NCBI RefSeq assembly: GCF_032854445.1
Contig: NC_088299.1
Coordinates: 6,423,001-6,487,000, forward strand
Origin: Liolophura sinensis
Taxonomy: Eukaryota > Mollusca > Polyplacophora > Chitonida > Chitonidae
DNA length: 64,000 nucleotides
Direction: 5' to 3'
Each line of letters starts with the position of its first letter. Within the stretch, counting starts at the first letter, position 1. A program made the position numbers and the translations under genes. Shown one piece after another: positions 1 to 11,577 of the stretch. The notes below the pieces were generated by a model. It was not told where the DNA came from, searched no databases, and saw only the letters and a program-made list of their open reading frames with translations.

Positions 1-1752
1 CCTGCATCAGGTTTTAAAATGGAGTGCACGGTGATGTTGGTTTGGGGACAACCTATGCCAAACCAAATTTTGCCAAACCTAATGTCAGACTATATGGAGC
101 CATCTCGAACTATATGATATCATGCTTCAGAGTGAGTATGCCAATACTCATGATAGCATGATAGGGTTCGAACAGGATCCCATCATGCGCACTTTATGAC
201 TCTGAGTAAAATCACATTGATAGGATTATTTATCAGAAGATATAGTTTGTATACATTTAGGACTAAGTTTAACTTGCCCATTTTTTATTGACTTTAGAAA
301 GGTGTTTTGAGATTTTTGACCCAGGATGATATTCTTGTGGAAAATTGTAATTTTCACCACGGAAAATCATATTTTGTGACATTTATTTACTTCTAGAAAT
401 GCGTTTTGTGGACAAAATTTTTGGTCATTTAGAGTGCATGGGCCATTTTAAAAAATGTCCAAATTTGGTCATGTTTAAGGTCAATAAAATGACATTTCTG
501 CACAACTAACAATATACAGTAAACAAAAATAATATTGGGGAACTACTTAACTGAATGTGCAAGTGTGGCAATTAAGTGTCCTATAAGGGGTAATTTCTTA
601 ACGTTTGATTTTTGTGAATACTACAATCCTGTATTTCTTAAAAAGCACTACTGATTCACATAGGTGCGCATAGTCTTCCCTGATCAGGTGGGCAGAGCGC
701 TAGAGTGTAAAACAGCAAAGAAAAAAAAGCTGCTAGTTTCTAAGGCACAAACGTGATGACTTATCACAAGGCAGACAGGTTAATACCCTGTTAAAATAAA
801 GCTCAAGTTCTGGATCCAATTCCACAAAGCCAGATTTGACTTAGGTCAAAATTTAAAATATGATTTTAGAGTTTATTTTCGAGATCTGTAAATTAAAACT
901 TTGACAACTTCATTAACATTATCTTAAAGCAAAAGTGTCAAATTTCAACCTCCAAAACCAAAAACTAAGCATTGTGACAACGTTTTAAATTTTGGCTTTA
1001 TTCAGAAATATCTTTGAGGGAATCGACCCTTGCTCTGTCGGTATCATACAATGAACACTTTAAAGATCTCAAGTTGTCCCTCCTTCTATTCTACCTCCAT
1101 CTTTGAAATGAGCAGAGTTTGCAGACTACTGAGTGCCTTGGATTGTTCATGAATGAATATGTATCTTTTCAAGATATGGGAAGATTTTGTAGAGGGGTTT
1201 GGTTGGGAGTGGGGTAGGCATTTGCTGCTCATTGTAATAAGTGTTTATTTTTAATTTGACTTGTATTTTAATCATTCTTGAATCAAGAAGCAATCTTTTT
1301 TAATTGCTTTTAAATCCATAATTTGTCATTAAACTTGGTGTGTTCATTTCAGTTTATATTTCATGTTAAATTTGTTTCCCAATAACTTATGCAGAATTTA
1401 TGTTGTCAAGCAGTGTTTTGACCTTGTTACGTAAGAAACGAGAATTGTAAAATTTTTACTTAAGTCTCAGATAGTTTCATGATTCCAGGCCTGGTGATTA
1501 CAGAAATCTTACCTTTCTAAGTGCAGGTTATTTAAATAATGTTCGGCACAGATTAGCCATGTAGAGTTCAAATAAAGAGGCTAATGTTTAAAGGGATGTT
1601 TAATCCCATTAAGTTTTATCTTTTGATTACCTGGCTGAATCATGCAACAACAGTGATTCAGTAATAGGTCAGTGAATTTCATTGATGCACTACACCGCTA
1701 TTGTAACATTTACACAAATATGGATTCTTGAGGTGTAATTTTCTGCTTGTAG
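1..1752. other. Non-coding stretch upstream of first visible CFAP418 exon
   Basis: AT-rich DNA with no convincing exon. I looked for the acidic leucine-rich N-terminal exon expected for CFAP418 and did not find it, so this is probably intron, with the first exon(s) left of the window. A pyrimidine tract and AG lead into the exon at 1753. Confidence 0.5.
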
Positions 1753-4700
1753 GAAGAAGCCTGTGGCAGATGATGAGTTAAATAAAATGATCGATGATAT
1801 CTGTGAGGTTCCAACAGAAATGGTAAGAATAATACTGATAATACATGACACAATTGATATGGAGACTGAAGTGGAACCGCTGACATCCTTGAAAATAAGT
1901 ATATGCAAAATTTTTACATATGTTTGTGTATAGTGTCATTTTTAAGACACTCAGGCAGTCAGTTAATTTTTGTGATTGTCATATGCAAGGTTTTGAGAGA
2001 GCGTAAAATGAGATGCAAGAGTTCATGCAGGTCAATGATATTCAGCATATTTTCCTCATTTACTTTACAGGAAGACAAATTAATGACAAAGAGACAAGAT
2101 TCTACACAGTCTATCCGTGATACTGAGAGGAAAAAGTAAGATATCATCAACACATGTAAATTTGTGGGTTATAAACATAGGTGGTTGGCACAGATTGATG
2201 AAACACCAGCAGTCCCTGAAGAACTTTATGCAAGACCACAAAAGAGAACCCTAACAACAGTGAAAGGACAAGAATCTCAAAGCTTCCATGACCAAAAATC
2301 AATCCAGTTCTTGTGTGACCTGGTTGTTTTAAGTCAGGCACTTTTAAGAACTGTAGAATTACAGTTTATTTATTTGATTGCTGTTTTACACCGTACTCAA
2401 GAATATTTCACTTATACCACGGCGGTGAACATTATGGTGGGAGAAAAACCGTGCAGAGCTTGGGGGAACCCACAACCATGCACAGGTTGATCGAATGCTG
2501 TACAATTATGACCTACTTTTTACATTAACGTGTTGGTATGAAATATGATTTATAGTGCGTTTGAAATTTTATTTGTTATTTCAGATGTTATCCTGTCTAC
2601 TTGGGTGGTACTTCCTCTCAAGATGGTATCGCCACAAGCCTCAGTAAAAGGTATTCCCACATGTACAAACTAAGTACATGTATACTGCTCAACAGTTTTT
2701 TATTCTGTTTTATTTATTTTTTCCATTTACATTTAAAGTGTTGAGAAATTACCGTATTTCACCCAAAGTTTAGCATTTTTCAAGGGACACATTTTGCTTG
2801 ATTCTCATTGATTCATTCACCTTATAGGACAACTTAGGAATTTTTTGGTGAAATTTGATTAATTTCTTGTCAGGAAAACTGATGTGTTGACATAAAAAAT
2901 ATCATTTTAACGCCTTAAAGGGGAAGAAAATTTAAAAACATGACACTATAGGCTGAAAAGAGCGCATTGTTTTTCTATCTGGTGGTGCCTGCTGCATAAT
3001 TTTGCGATTTTTCCTCGCTGTACACGTAAAGCCTGAAAACGGCAAAGCTGGTGTAAGTCCATCGCAGCCTCCATCTTTAACACCCTGTAATTTATGCTGG
3101 GGGTGTGTTGCCTCTCAGCCAATTAGAGTCGTTAAAACTGCCGGCTTTTTCATGTAAACTTGGAAACTATGTCCAACAACCCGGTTTCCCGATCGTCAAG
3201 TGGAAAGCGAACTGTACTGTTTGCTACCTTCTGGGAAGAAGATTTCTTCCGGATCTGTACGAACTGCACTTCGGTGGTTTTCGACGGCAATTTTCCTCCT
3301 AACACAGAAGACTTCAGGACTAATTCTTAGGCAAAATTTAGTCACCCACAGTGGATTTTGGCACTGACTTTATTTATAAGTAATCATCTTGAGGTACATG
3401 TTTAAATTTTTTTATGGGATGCACCTGCAAGGAAATGCATGCTTTTTTCAATGGTATTTGTTTGTAATTTAAGTTTTCTGCTCCTTTAATGTGTTGTTGA
3501 AAGTGAATTATGACAGGTCAAACTTTAGGTCAAATACGGTATCTGTGCTATGCAATATGCTGTAAAAAATAAGTAATAACTTAGCATGAAAATGACTGAA
3601 TGTGTTGTCTCTTGTTACCTGTAGAATTATGAATCTTCAAAGACCTGCATGTACTGCATTTCCAGGAGACCATGATGCATATTTTTTTGATAAAATTATA
3701 TTAACAGACATGATTTTTTTCCGCTTTTTAGCGGAATTCCGCTTTTTCTTTGTTCAGTTTCGATTAATTTACCTGTTTTCCGCAGATTTTTCTAGCTTCC
3801 GGGGCCTAGGCGGCCCCTGGACCCCGGACTTTTTGGGCTATGATAGTAAATTTCAGCTATTTTCTTGGTTCACCACAATCATGTCTGTATTAAGGATACC
3901 ATGCAGAATAGAACTGACACCATGGTTCAAACAATTTGATTACGTAAAGCATCATTTAGTTGGTAAAACTGAAATGTTCTCAGAAACCTAATTAATTCAT
4001 CGTAGTTTCAGTCTGTACAACTTTTGGCGTGAATATTTTTGTGACGTAGACTAGTTGTTATTCCTACTAATCAGCCTTATCATTAAACAGATTAATAAAC
4101 TTACTGCCAGTTGTAAATATAATAGCAAGTTTTGTTGGTGGTGTCACTGCCATTGTCTGGGTGATTAGTCTTCATACAACTGCTGGTGTGTAGCCATGTT
4201 CTATTGGCCGACCATAAATGGGAAGGTCTGTCAGCAACCTGCGGATGGTCGTGGGTTTCCCCTGGGCTGTGCCTGATTTCCACCCAGCGTAATGCTGGCC
4301 GCCGTCGTATAAGTGAAATATTTTTGAGTACAGGGTAAACCACCAATCAAATAAATAAATAAATAAAATGTTCTATTGGTTAATACAAGTGTTAAAGCTT
4401 TTTTTTTTTTATTTATTTATTTGTGTTTTATGCCTTACTCAAGAACATTAGATTCATGTTTTAAGGAATTCCCCAAATAGGCTTCCAACAGAGAGTCAGT
4501 CTATATGTATTAGCGTGTGATTGGGTAAGGTATAATGACAAAAAGTAGTCCATTATGAATGTAAATCTAGAGGTAACCGCAGCCTGACAACTACAGTATC
4601 TTGACTTTTGTGAGTGCTAACTTTAATATTTTCAGATCCTGCAATGCTTTAAGATGCACTTCTTGTGATTTTAAAGTCTCAGTTTTCGACAATTTGGAAT

Positions 4701-5669
4701 GGAGTCCAGACACAGACTATTTATTTCTGAGGAACAATGCCCCAGACTTTCAAAAGCTTAAATCTGGCTTACTCAGCAGAACAGGTGAGCTTTTTATAGT
4801 TCCAATTTCAGTCTTTTGTGCAGTGTCATAAAAGAAAGGACAGTGAAGAGATATTTGATTTCATTCGATAACCATATTTGTGTGGACACAGTTGGAACAC
4901 GTCCACATATCTTAAAAAGCTCCATGTGATCTTTGAATGATTGTTAAAACTTAAGGCCAAGTGCAAGAGTTTGATTGCCCAGTGTCATTATGTTGTTATG
5001 ATTATGTAGCTTAAACTTATGGTTTGTTTTGTTTTTTCTATGCTTTTTGGCTTTTTTTCTGTCTTTTATGTTCCAAATACATGAAAGCTTCAACTACTGT
5101 TAATACTGTATTACCCATACAGTGGGGATACATGTACTATTTTTGTGGGGAAGTTTCTACTCTATTCTACAACTGGAATTTAACTTGCCATTGTCTTGTT
5201 AGCATAAGGATAAATGCAATGCCTGGTCAATTTGGCTTGGATAAAGTCAAAGAAAAATATTATAAATGAGTGCAGTGTTCAAAGATATACCACAGAAAAC
5301 TATATTTTAAATCCACTTTTTTTAGATTTATTTTGCACTGAATAAGATGTAGTTAAATGCTTCAGATCCAAGGTTGTTTTTAAGACCTATGTGTAGATAT
5401 AATTCTCTCTTGCTTTTTACAGCTAGGAAGACCATAGCCTTAAAATCACTGCAGTGTTACAGTACAGATTTATTCGAAATATGATTTATTAGAACTGCCA
5501 GTTGTTGAATGTCTGTCCATCTTATAGGTTGTATAGCCTTGTTTGTATAAATGTCTATGTGTATGTTGTAGGAAGTCGGGCCTATTGTTGTCAGTGCTCG
5601 TGGAGAAGTGTGGAAGCCTTGATGCCTTTACAGGATCCACAGCTCAGATGGGTGTGCGGAAAGCACTGA
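1753..5669 (+). CDS. CFAP418: CFAP418 (C8orf37) ciliary protein, C-terminal part
   Basis: Five coding exons are visible: 1753-1822, 2071-2135, 2585-2650, 4636-4784 and 5572-5669, with stop TGA at 5667-5669. All borders are AG/GT and the phases agree (2, 0, 2, 2, 1), giving 148 residues. The order of motifs matches vertebrate C8orf37: an acidic stretch ([13 protein letters not shown]), the core [11 protein letters not shown], a cysteine pair in [10 protein letters not shown], an aromatic segment ([12 protein letters not shown]), then [10 protein letters not shown] and the extreme C-terminus RWVCGKH. The vertebrate protein is about 207 residues, so roughly 60 N-terminal residues lie outside. 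In vertebrates it acts at the base of cilia and photoreceptor connecting cilia, and mutations cause retinal dystrophy and a Bardet-Biedl-like disease. The first AATAAA I see after the stop is at 7417-7422, beyond a minisatellite, so the true 3' end is uncertain. Identification is strong; the missing start is the main gap. Confidence 0.93.
2362..2486 (-). mobile_element. SINE A, 3'-end fragment
   Basis: This is the tail half of the most common SINE in the window, read on the - strand. It has the ATTTATTTATTTGATTG end, the ACTCAAGAATATTTCACTTAT block and the GGTGGGAG...ACCATGCACAGGTTG block. The tRNA-like head is missing and several substitutions suggest an old copy. It lies in an intron of CFAP418. 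Confidence 0.75.
2750..3541. mobile_element. TA-flanked MITE, interrupted by another MITE
   Basis: The ends are inverted copies: the left reads TACCGTATTTCACCCAAAG and the reverse complement of the right reads TACCGTATTTGACCTAAAG. The element begins and ends with TA, as expected for Tc1/mariner-type insertion. Removing the nested element at 2915-3489 leaves about 220 bp, close to the MITE at 39466-39670, which shares the TACCGTA end. No transposase is present. It lies in a CFAP418 intron. Confidence 0.75.
2915..3489. mobile_element. TTAA-flanked MITE nested in another MITE
   Basis: The element proper is 2919-3485, bounded by TTAA on both sides (2915-2918 and 3486-3489). Terminal inverted repeats are AGGGGAAGAAAATTTAAA on the left and AGGAGCAGAAAACTTAAA as the reverse complement of the right, 15 of 18 matching. 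TTAA duplication is characteristic of piggyBac-type transposition, so this is probably a non-autonomous element of that group. It contains a 65-codon open frame at 3105-3302 that I do not recognise and do not consider a gene. Confidence 0.72.
3716..3845. repeat. Possible interspersed repeat with GC-rich core
   Basis: The repeated hook TTTTTAGCGGAATTCCGC and a GC-rich block (GGGGCCTAGGCGGCCCCTGG) stand out from the AT-rich intron and look repeat-derived. I cannot define its ends. The open frame across it (3602-3991) has no recognisable protein features. Confidence 0.35.
4196..4367 (+). mobile_element. SINE A, 5'-truncated copy
   Basis: It starts within the GGGAAGGTCTGTCAGCAACC block and runs through GGATGGTCGTGGGTTTCC, TAATGCTGGCCGCCGTCGTA and ACCAATCAAATAAATAAATA. 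The tRNA-like head is absent. It lies in the CFAP418 intron before the exon at 4636. Confidence 0.85.
4400..4450 (-). mobile_element. SINE A tail remnant
   Basis: Only the tail of the - strand copy remains: poly-T, ATTTATTTATTTG, then TTTTATGCCTTACTCAAGAA. It lies 33 bp from the oppositely oriented copy at 4196-4367, so the two tails face each other. Confidence 0.6.
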
Positions 5670-5964
5670 CACCAGTACTAGACACTGATGCTTTAGCAGT
5701 AAACACTGATGCACTGACACTGAGATTCTGGTGTTAATCACTGACACACTTGACATGAACACTGACACACTCATGAGGGAGGGAGATTCATACTACATAT
5801 CATATAAAGTAATCAAGCGATAAAAATAGTGAATTGGACCAGGTGAAAAGCTTACAAACAAGCGATAAACTTTAGGTCACTAATTGTAAGATCTGACATT
5901 GCAGTTATATGACTGTTGCTGGCATATATTGTAGTATATATTACCAATTATAGTATCCTCTTCA
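5670..5964. other. 3' flank of CFAP418
   Basis: Short stretch after the CFAP418 stop. The first 100 bases contain imperfect repeats of CACTGACAC and CACTGATGC. Otherwise I see nothing; it is probably 3' UTR. Confidence 0.5.
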
Positions 5965-7112
5965 TAGAAAATCTCTGTTGGAGCATCCTACTGTTGGGGG
6001 CATCTTACTTTTGAAGCATCACACTGTTGAGGCATCATTCAGGTAGAGCATTCCCGGTGGATCATCCTACTGTTAGATCACCCCACTGTTGAGGCATCCT
6101 ACAGGTGGAGCATCTTACTGGTGGATCATTTTAGTGTTAGATCACTCCACCGTTGGGGCATCTTACTTTTAAAGCATCACACTGTTGGGGCATCCTACAG
6201 GTGGAGCACCACACTGTTAAGGCATCCTACAGGTGGAGCATCCCTGGTGGATCATCCTATTGTTAGATCACCCCACTGTTGAGGCATCATTCAGGTAGAG
6301 CATTCCCGGTGGACCATCCTACTGTTAGATCACCCCACTGTTGGGGCATCCTACAGGTGGATCGTCCTTCAGGTTTAGCATCCCTGGTGGAGCATCCTAC
6401 TGTTGGAGCATCCTATTGTTAGATCACCCCACTGTTGAGGCATACTACAGGTGGAGCATCCTACTGGTGGATCATTTTAGTGTTAGATCACTCCACCATT
6501 GGGACATCTTACTTTTAAAGCATCACACTGTTGGGGCATCCTACAGGTGGAGCACCACACTGTTAAGGCATCCTACAGGTGGAGCATCCCTGGTGGATCA
6601 TCCTATTGATAGATCACCCCACTGTTGAGGCATCCTACAGGTGGAGCATCCCCAGTGGATCATCCTACTGTTAGATCACCCTACTGTTAGATCACCCCAC
6701 TGTTGGAGCATCCTACTGTTAGACCGCCCCACTGTTGAGGCATCCTACAGGTTTAGCATTCCTGGTGGAGCATCCTACTGGTGGAGCATCGTATTGTTAG
6801 ATCACCCCACTGTTGAGACATCCTACAGGTGGAGCATCCCCAGTGGATCATCCTACTGGTGGAGCATCCCCAGTGGATCATCCTACTGGTGGAGCATCCC
6901 CGGTGGATCATCCTACTGGTGGAGCATCCCCAGTGGATCATCCTACTGGTGGAGCATCCCCAGTGGATCATCCTACTGGTGGAGCATCCCCAGTGGATCA
7001 TCCTACTGGTGGAGCATCCCCGGTGGATCATCCTACAGGTAGAGCATCCCCGGTGGATCATCCTACTGTTGAAGCATCTCATTGTTGGAGCACCCCACTG
7101 TTGGGTCATCGC
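5965..7112. repeat. Minisatellite, 30-bp period
   Basis: Tandem array built from phrases such as GGTGGAGCATCCCCAGTGGA followed by TCATCCTACT. From about 6825 to 7070 the 30-bp unit is almost perfect; the left part mixes diverged variants (GTTAGATCACCCCACTGTTG). Because 30 is a multiple of three, open frames run through it on both strands; these are not genes. It lies downstream of CFAP418, possibly in its 3' UTR. Confidence 0.92.
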
Positions 7113-7416
7113 TGAGGGAACATTCTTCTCTAGTAGTGTCCTCCTTTTGGCAATTACAACACGGACAAAGTCAGACCATCGTAAAGTTACCAAATTAATA
7201 ATGATAGACATGGTACAACCTCAAAACACACAACATGCAAACAAAGAAACACACAGTCACACAAGGACAGCAGTGCCAGGCTTAAGCCTTTCTCATGGTC
7301 ATGATAGCTGGTATGGTAACTATATTTATTTCTGCGAAAATTAGAACTGCATGACACATTGTTGAACACAAATTGTGATAGAAAAATTGTTCCTACCAAC
7401 TGGTAGATTTTTGATC

Positions 7417-7422
7417 AATAAA
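7417..7422 (+). terminator. Candidate polyadenylation signal (AATAAA) for CFAP418
   Basis: First canonical AATAAA on the + strand after the CFAP418 stop that I can find. Using it would give a 3' UTR of about 1.75 kb including the 30-bp minisatellite, so an earlier non-canonical signal is equally possible. Confidence 0.25.
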
Positions 7423-7609
7423 TAGATGCTTTATGAAGCATGAAGTGAACAGAAAACAAGATAACATACCACTTACTAGAAAGTGATCGAATATGGCAGT
7501 AGTTGGCATGTCAAGTTATTACATACATGGTTTATATCCCATATTTACCACAATATGGCCAAAATATTGCAGATGTGACGTTAACCTATCATCATTCATT
7601 ACATTCAGC

Positions 7610-7975
7610 ATGTTGTTTATCACAGATAGTGAAGCATTGTTCATCACGGATAGTATGGTATTGTTTATCACAAATAGTGAAGCATTGTTCATCACGGATA
7701 GTATGGTATTGTTTATCACAAATAGTGAAGTATTGTTATCACAGATAGTAAACTATTGTTCATCACAAATAGTGAAGCATTGTTTATCACAGATAGTATG
7801 GTATTGTTTATCACAGATAGTGAAGCATTGTTTATCACAGATAGTATGGTATTGTTTATCACAGATAGTAAAGCATTGTTTATCACAGATAGTGTGGTAT
7901 TGTTTATCACAGACAGTGAAGCATTGTTTATCACAGATAGCATGGTATTGTTTATCACAGATAGTAAGATATAGT
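7610..7975. repeat. Minisatellite, 24-bp unit in 48-bp pairs
   Basis: The unit ATTGTTTATCACAGATAGT plus five variable bases repeats every 24 bp. Two unit types alternate (ending GAAGC or ATGGT), so the true period is 48 bp. Open frames through the array, such as 7493-7987, arise from the multiple-of-three period. Confidence 0.92.
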
Positions 7976-8267
7976 TATAATTGTTGATGATAGATGAAAG
8001 TGTGCATCACAAACAAATGCGTTTTTTAACATTCATCGGTTTATGTAAGTGTCGTAAATACAGACAATTGAGCAACGTTTATCACACATGTAGGTGTATT
8101 TGTAATGTATTTATCTTATACAGTTAAATATTTTTTAGTGATGGGATATTGTAACCCGAGACACACTGCCATTTCTTTGTCATATCAACATTGGCCATTA
8201 TCAATCCCTCCTAAATCAGTGAACAACATTCCTTTATGGATAGTAGCATATGTTGGCAAATGTGTTT

Positions 8268-8345
8268 TATTGATTTATTTGATTGGTGTTAACTCGAACT
8301 CAAGAATATTCCACTTATACGACTGCGGCCAGCATTATGGTAATG
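8268..8345 (-). mobile_element. SINE A tail fragment
   Basis: Contains TTTATTTGATTGGTGTTAAC, CTCAAGAATATTCCACTTAT, ACGACTGCGGCCAGCATTAT in the - strand orientation of SINE A. The rest of the element is missing. Confidence 0.75.
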
Positions 8346-8349
8346 CCTC

Positions 8350-9207
8350 AACCATCTAAAGGTGGCTCGTAGTGGCAGATATGTGATCAAAGAGCTTTTT
8401 TCCACATGGGGCTAACACTTGATCATTTTCTTGAGATAAAACTAGAGGCATAAAGTTACATGCTAAAGTCTTCAATTGCAGCTGCCCTAAATACTCAAGA
8501 AATTGGACCACCAACATAGTATATGGTTTGACATAATAGAGAGCTGTTTGTTAATAATTTCTGTGAAGACTCCCAATTGCCCCTACTTGACTGATAGAAT
8601 GTAATTTTCAAAATTTTGTCAATTATGTCATCAAACTTCATCTTAAGTTTTATACTTTACTGGGCAAATGTGGTACAGCAGTTGATTTGCAACAAGGAGA
8701 AAGTCAATCCTCCATAGTCAGCCTTCCATATCACCTTCACAAGCATGTTTATTAACACTCAAATTGACAGATTGAAAATTGAACATGTGGAGTTGTGTAC
8801 AGTACTGGTATTTTTATTATGGAGTTCAGTGACTCTTCAGGGATAATAGTTAGAACAGCTCTCATTTGTATTAATTTATTTTGATTCTGACTTATCAGAA
8901 AGTTTTACGCCTAGCTTGCGTCCACTAATGGCCAATCACGTCCATACTCTTATGCATATTTCTCCAGGCATAATACTGTGATGTCTTCTACTCTTGATAT
9001 TGTATATTACTTGTATTGCAATTCTTCATTCTTTCCACATGTTGGCAAGATGTTTATTCAAGAATAATCTTGGAAGGCAAAGAAAACACCAGCCAGAAAT
9101 ATATGCCAGGTGAAAGACCATTAAACACTGTCCATAAAAATGGTTTGTTTCATTTTTTAAAGAATTTTTTTCAACTTAGTAAAATGCATTTGAAACTTCC
9201 AAAGTAA
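8350..9207. other. Intergenic stretch without recognised features
   Basis: AT-rich DNA with scattered stops in all frames. I see no exon, repeat array or RNA gene here. Confidence 0.5.
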
Positions 9208-9358
9208 GTGGGAATGTCTGTCAGCAACCTGCGGATGGTCATGGGTTTCCCCAGTGCTCCGCCAGGTTTCCTCCCACCATAATGCTGGCCACCGTCGTAT
9301 AAGTGAAATATTCTTGAGTACGGGGTAAAACACCAATCAAATAAATAAATAAATAAAC
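9208..9358 (+). mobile_element. SINE A, 5'-truncated copy
   Basis: Runs from GTGGGAATGTCTGTCAGCAACC through TAATGCTGGCCACCGTCGTA to CACCAATCAAATAAATAAATA. The head is missing. Confidence 0.85.
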
Positions 9359-9359
9359 T

Positions 9360-10909
9360 ATTCCAAAAAATGTAGATGTGACTTCTTTGATACCCTCTGG
9401 CATGTCTTTGTCGCTACAGACCAGCATATAATCTGAAGTTTAAAAATCATTTATTCTTACTTTTATTGTGAAATTCTAAAAAAAATATATCAAACTTTTT
9501 TCCTGGACAGTGCCTTTTATGTGATGTATGCCAGTACTTCATCTTAGTGTTTTCTATGCCTTTAGGGCATTATTCTGTGTAGATTGATAAAATTATACTT
9601 TTCATGAAGCACTGAAATTTGCCAAGCAACTGCATAATGCAGCTTTAATGTCTCCAAACTCCAATTGAAAAGGTGCGCAAATTGTGCTGAAAGTTGCTCT
9701 TTCATGTGCAAAAATGTGGGTGAATTGGGGTAAGCCCTAAGACAAAATGCTAACATTTAGGGACCATGTTAATGTGTTTGCAAATTTGTCTGAGAAAATT
9801 ATTTGGAAATATCTTGTATTAAATTAATCTGATGAGAAGAAGATCTTATTTCACTTACCTGATTCAAGTTGTAGGAAAGATGTGACCAATTAATTTAAGG
9901 ACACGCATTATTTAGCTACGTATGTAAGCCTGTAGGTTTGGCACCAATATTTGCAGTTCTGAGTGAGCCAATATAGAAAGTGTAATTACATGTACCATCA
10001 AGCAAACTCATCAAAAACTACCTGCCACCTACCTGCCAGAAAGATATTAATCATTACTGGGTAGTAGGATTCTGCTGGCTTAATTTACGTAATACTCCAA
10101 ATGGTTACAATATCCATGTATCTGTATGTATCAGCCTGGTATAACCATTTAGGTTACTTTGTCCATGTTTGTGTGCATTTATTTATTAAAAACATGTATA
10201 ACCGTAAAAAAAAACGTAGACTGGGTGAAAATCGATTTGGCTGCTGGTAGTAGGCCCTATTCTTTTGTACATGTACATGGAAATGTAGGTCTTACCACTG
10301 ACAGCGTCTCGCTAAACTCAGTGACCTGTGGGGCTTAAGATCGACAAATGGCTGTGATCAGGCCTATATTAGTACAAGGTGTAACCTTCATTTACCGGTC
10401 TACAGATCCAGACTTGGATAAAGATTTTTCTGTGATTATTCTAAGGTAGGTGTTATCACTGTTTAGTGCATGTTTATGCCTGGTTTTTACCTGAAAGTAA
10501 AATGAGTTCAGGAGAGGAGAATTATAGAAATTCTATTTAATTGCGTGCATGGCCTTTCACACAGCACTACTGATTAGAGGCATAATGTTGTACATTTGCG
10601 AAAACAAAAGTGAAACTGCTGTTAAGTTTTGTGATACAATGTTGGACCAAATTAGTCTGTCTGTTTTAGGAAAAGAGGTAATATTTATACAAAAACTCTA
10701 GATATTTATTGTGTATATAAGGATGAAATTAAAGGGTTTTCTGCTTGGATAAAAGTGATGCCAGTGTATGTAATTATTCCATTGTTTAATGGGCCTACAT
10801 TGTTGTTAGATGTAATCCACGGCTGGGAATATTGACTCGCATTTCTGTACTAGTATATGTAATCTACAGTATATGTAATCATGTAGATAAAGCTATTGAT
10901 ATTGCCCTC
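9360..10909. other. Intergenic stretch without recognised features
   Basis: AT-rich DNA. No exon with a recognisable product, no tandem array and no SINE was found in this stretch. Confidence 0.5.
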
Positions 10910-11135
10910 ATTCTTTTAATTTTTAGGACATATATTAGTAGTGCTGAAATTCTCTTCCAGTTTGGAAATGTAGATATGAATATGTTGTTTGTTAGACGGT
11001 CTAACCATGTGTGAAAAAATAAATTAAATATTCCTGCTACGATTACATGTATATTGGCTAAAAAGAGCGGACCAGGTGTCCCAACAATTAGAGGAAGTAG
11101 GGTAGTAATAAATAGATTATTAGACAGTGTCATTG
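10910..11135. repeat. Interspersed repeat, copy 1
   Basis: Shares an ordered series of phrases with 26868-27085 in the same orientation: TTCTTTTAA near the left, GTCTAACCATGTG against GGCCTAACCATGTGAG, GATTACATGTATATTGGCTA against AATTACATATATATTGGCTA, and a similar right end. Divergence is high. No coding capacity or terminal repeats were recognised. Confidence 0.6.
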
Positions 11136-11286
11136 GAATGCCAGCTTAAACAATGGGTCTGTTGCCCTACAACAGTAAACTATTCCTACATACAGTATCC
11201 CTTGGGGTTTTTTTGTACTTCACATCCAGAAATTGTGTATGGTATGTAATTAACAGCTTTGTGTATTATCCTCTGTGCTGTCGGAG

Positions 11287-11577
11287 TGCGACTTGGTCTA
11301 GTGGTTTGCGGTCACGTGTCGTTCAATCATATGAAGTGCAGGTTCAAACCCAGCCTTGGACAGGGAATTTGTAGAGTCTCTTGATATCATTGCTTGTCAG
11401 GCATTGGTGACAGTACACGGTCTTGTGGTTGTATAGGAAAGTTGGTCAGTGAGTTGTCAAGGGTTAGTGATTTAATGTGGGCACTCTGGTTTCTTCCACC
11501 ATAATACTTCATGACTGCAGTATTGTAAGTAAAAACTTCTTGAGTAGACCCATGGAGCTAAAAATCAATCAAATACG
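11287..11577 (+). mobile_element. SINE C, tRNA-derived
   Basis: The left end has a tRNA-like promoter: an A-box-like ACTTGGTCTAGTGGTTTGCG and a B-box-like GCAGGTTCAAACCCAGCC. The right part (TATTGTAAGTAAAAACTTCT, TGAGTAGACCC, AAAATCAATCAAATAC) parallels the SINE A tail (GTATAAGTGAAATATTCTTGAGTA ... ACACCAATCAAATAA), suggesting both use the same partner LINE. The middle is unlike SINE A, so this is a separate family. A related fragment is at 31955-32108. Confidence 0.65.

Noticed and set aside
3602-3991. 129-codon + strand open frame in a CFAP418 intron
   Set aside because: It covers a GC-rich repeat-like block, starts at a random ATG and lies between well-defined exons of another gene.
6341-7344. 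Overlapping open frames of 95-171 codons with HPTGGASPVD repeats
   Set aside because: Translation of the 30-bp minisatellite in several frames.
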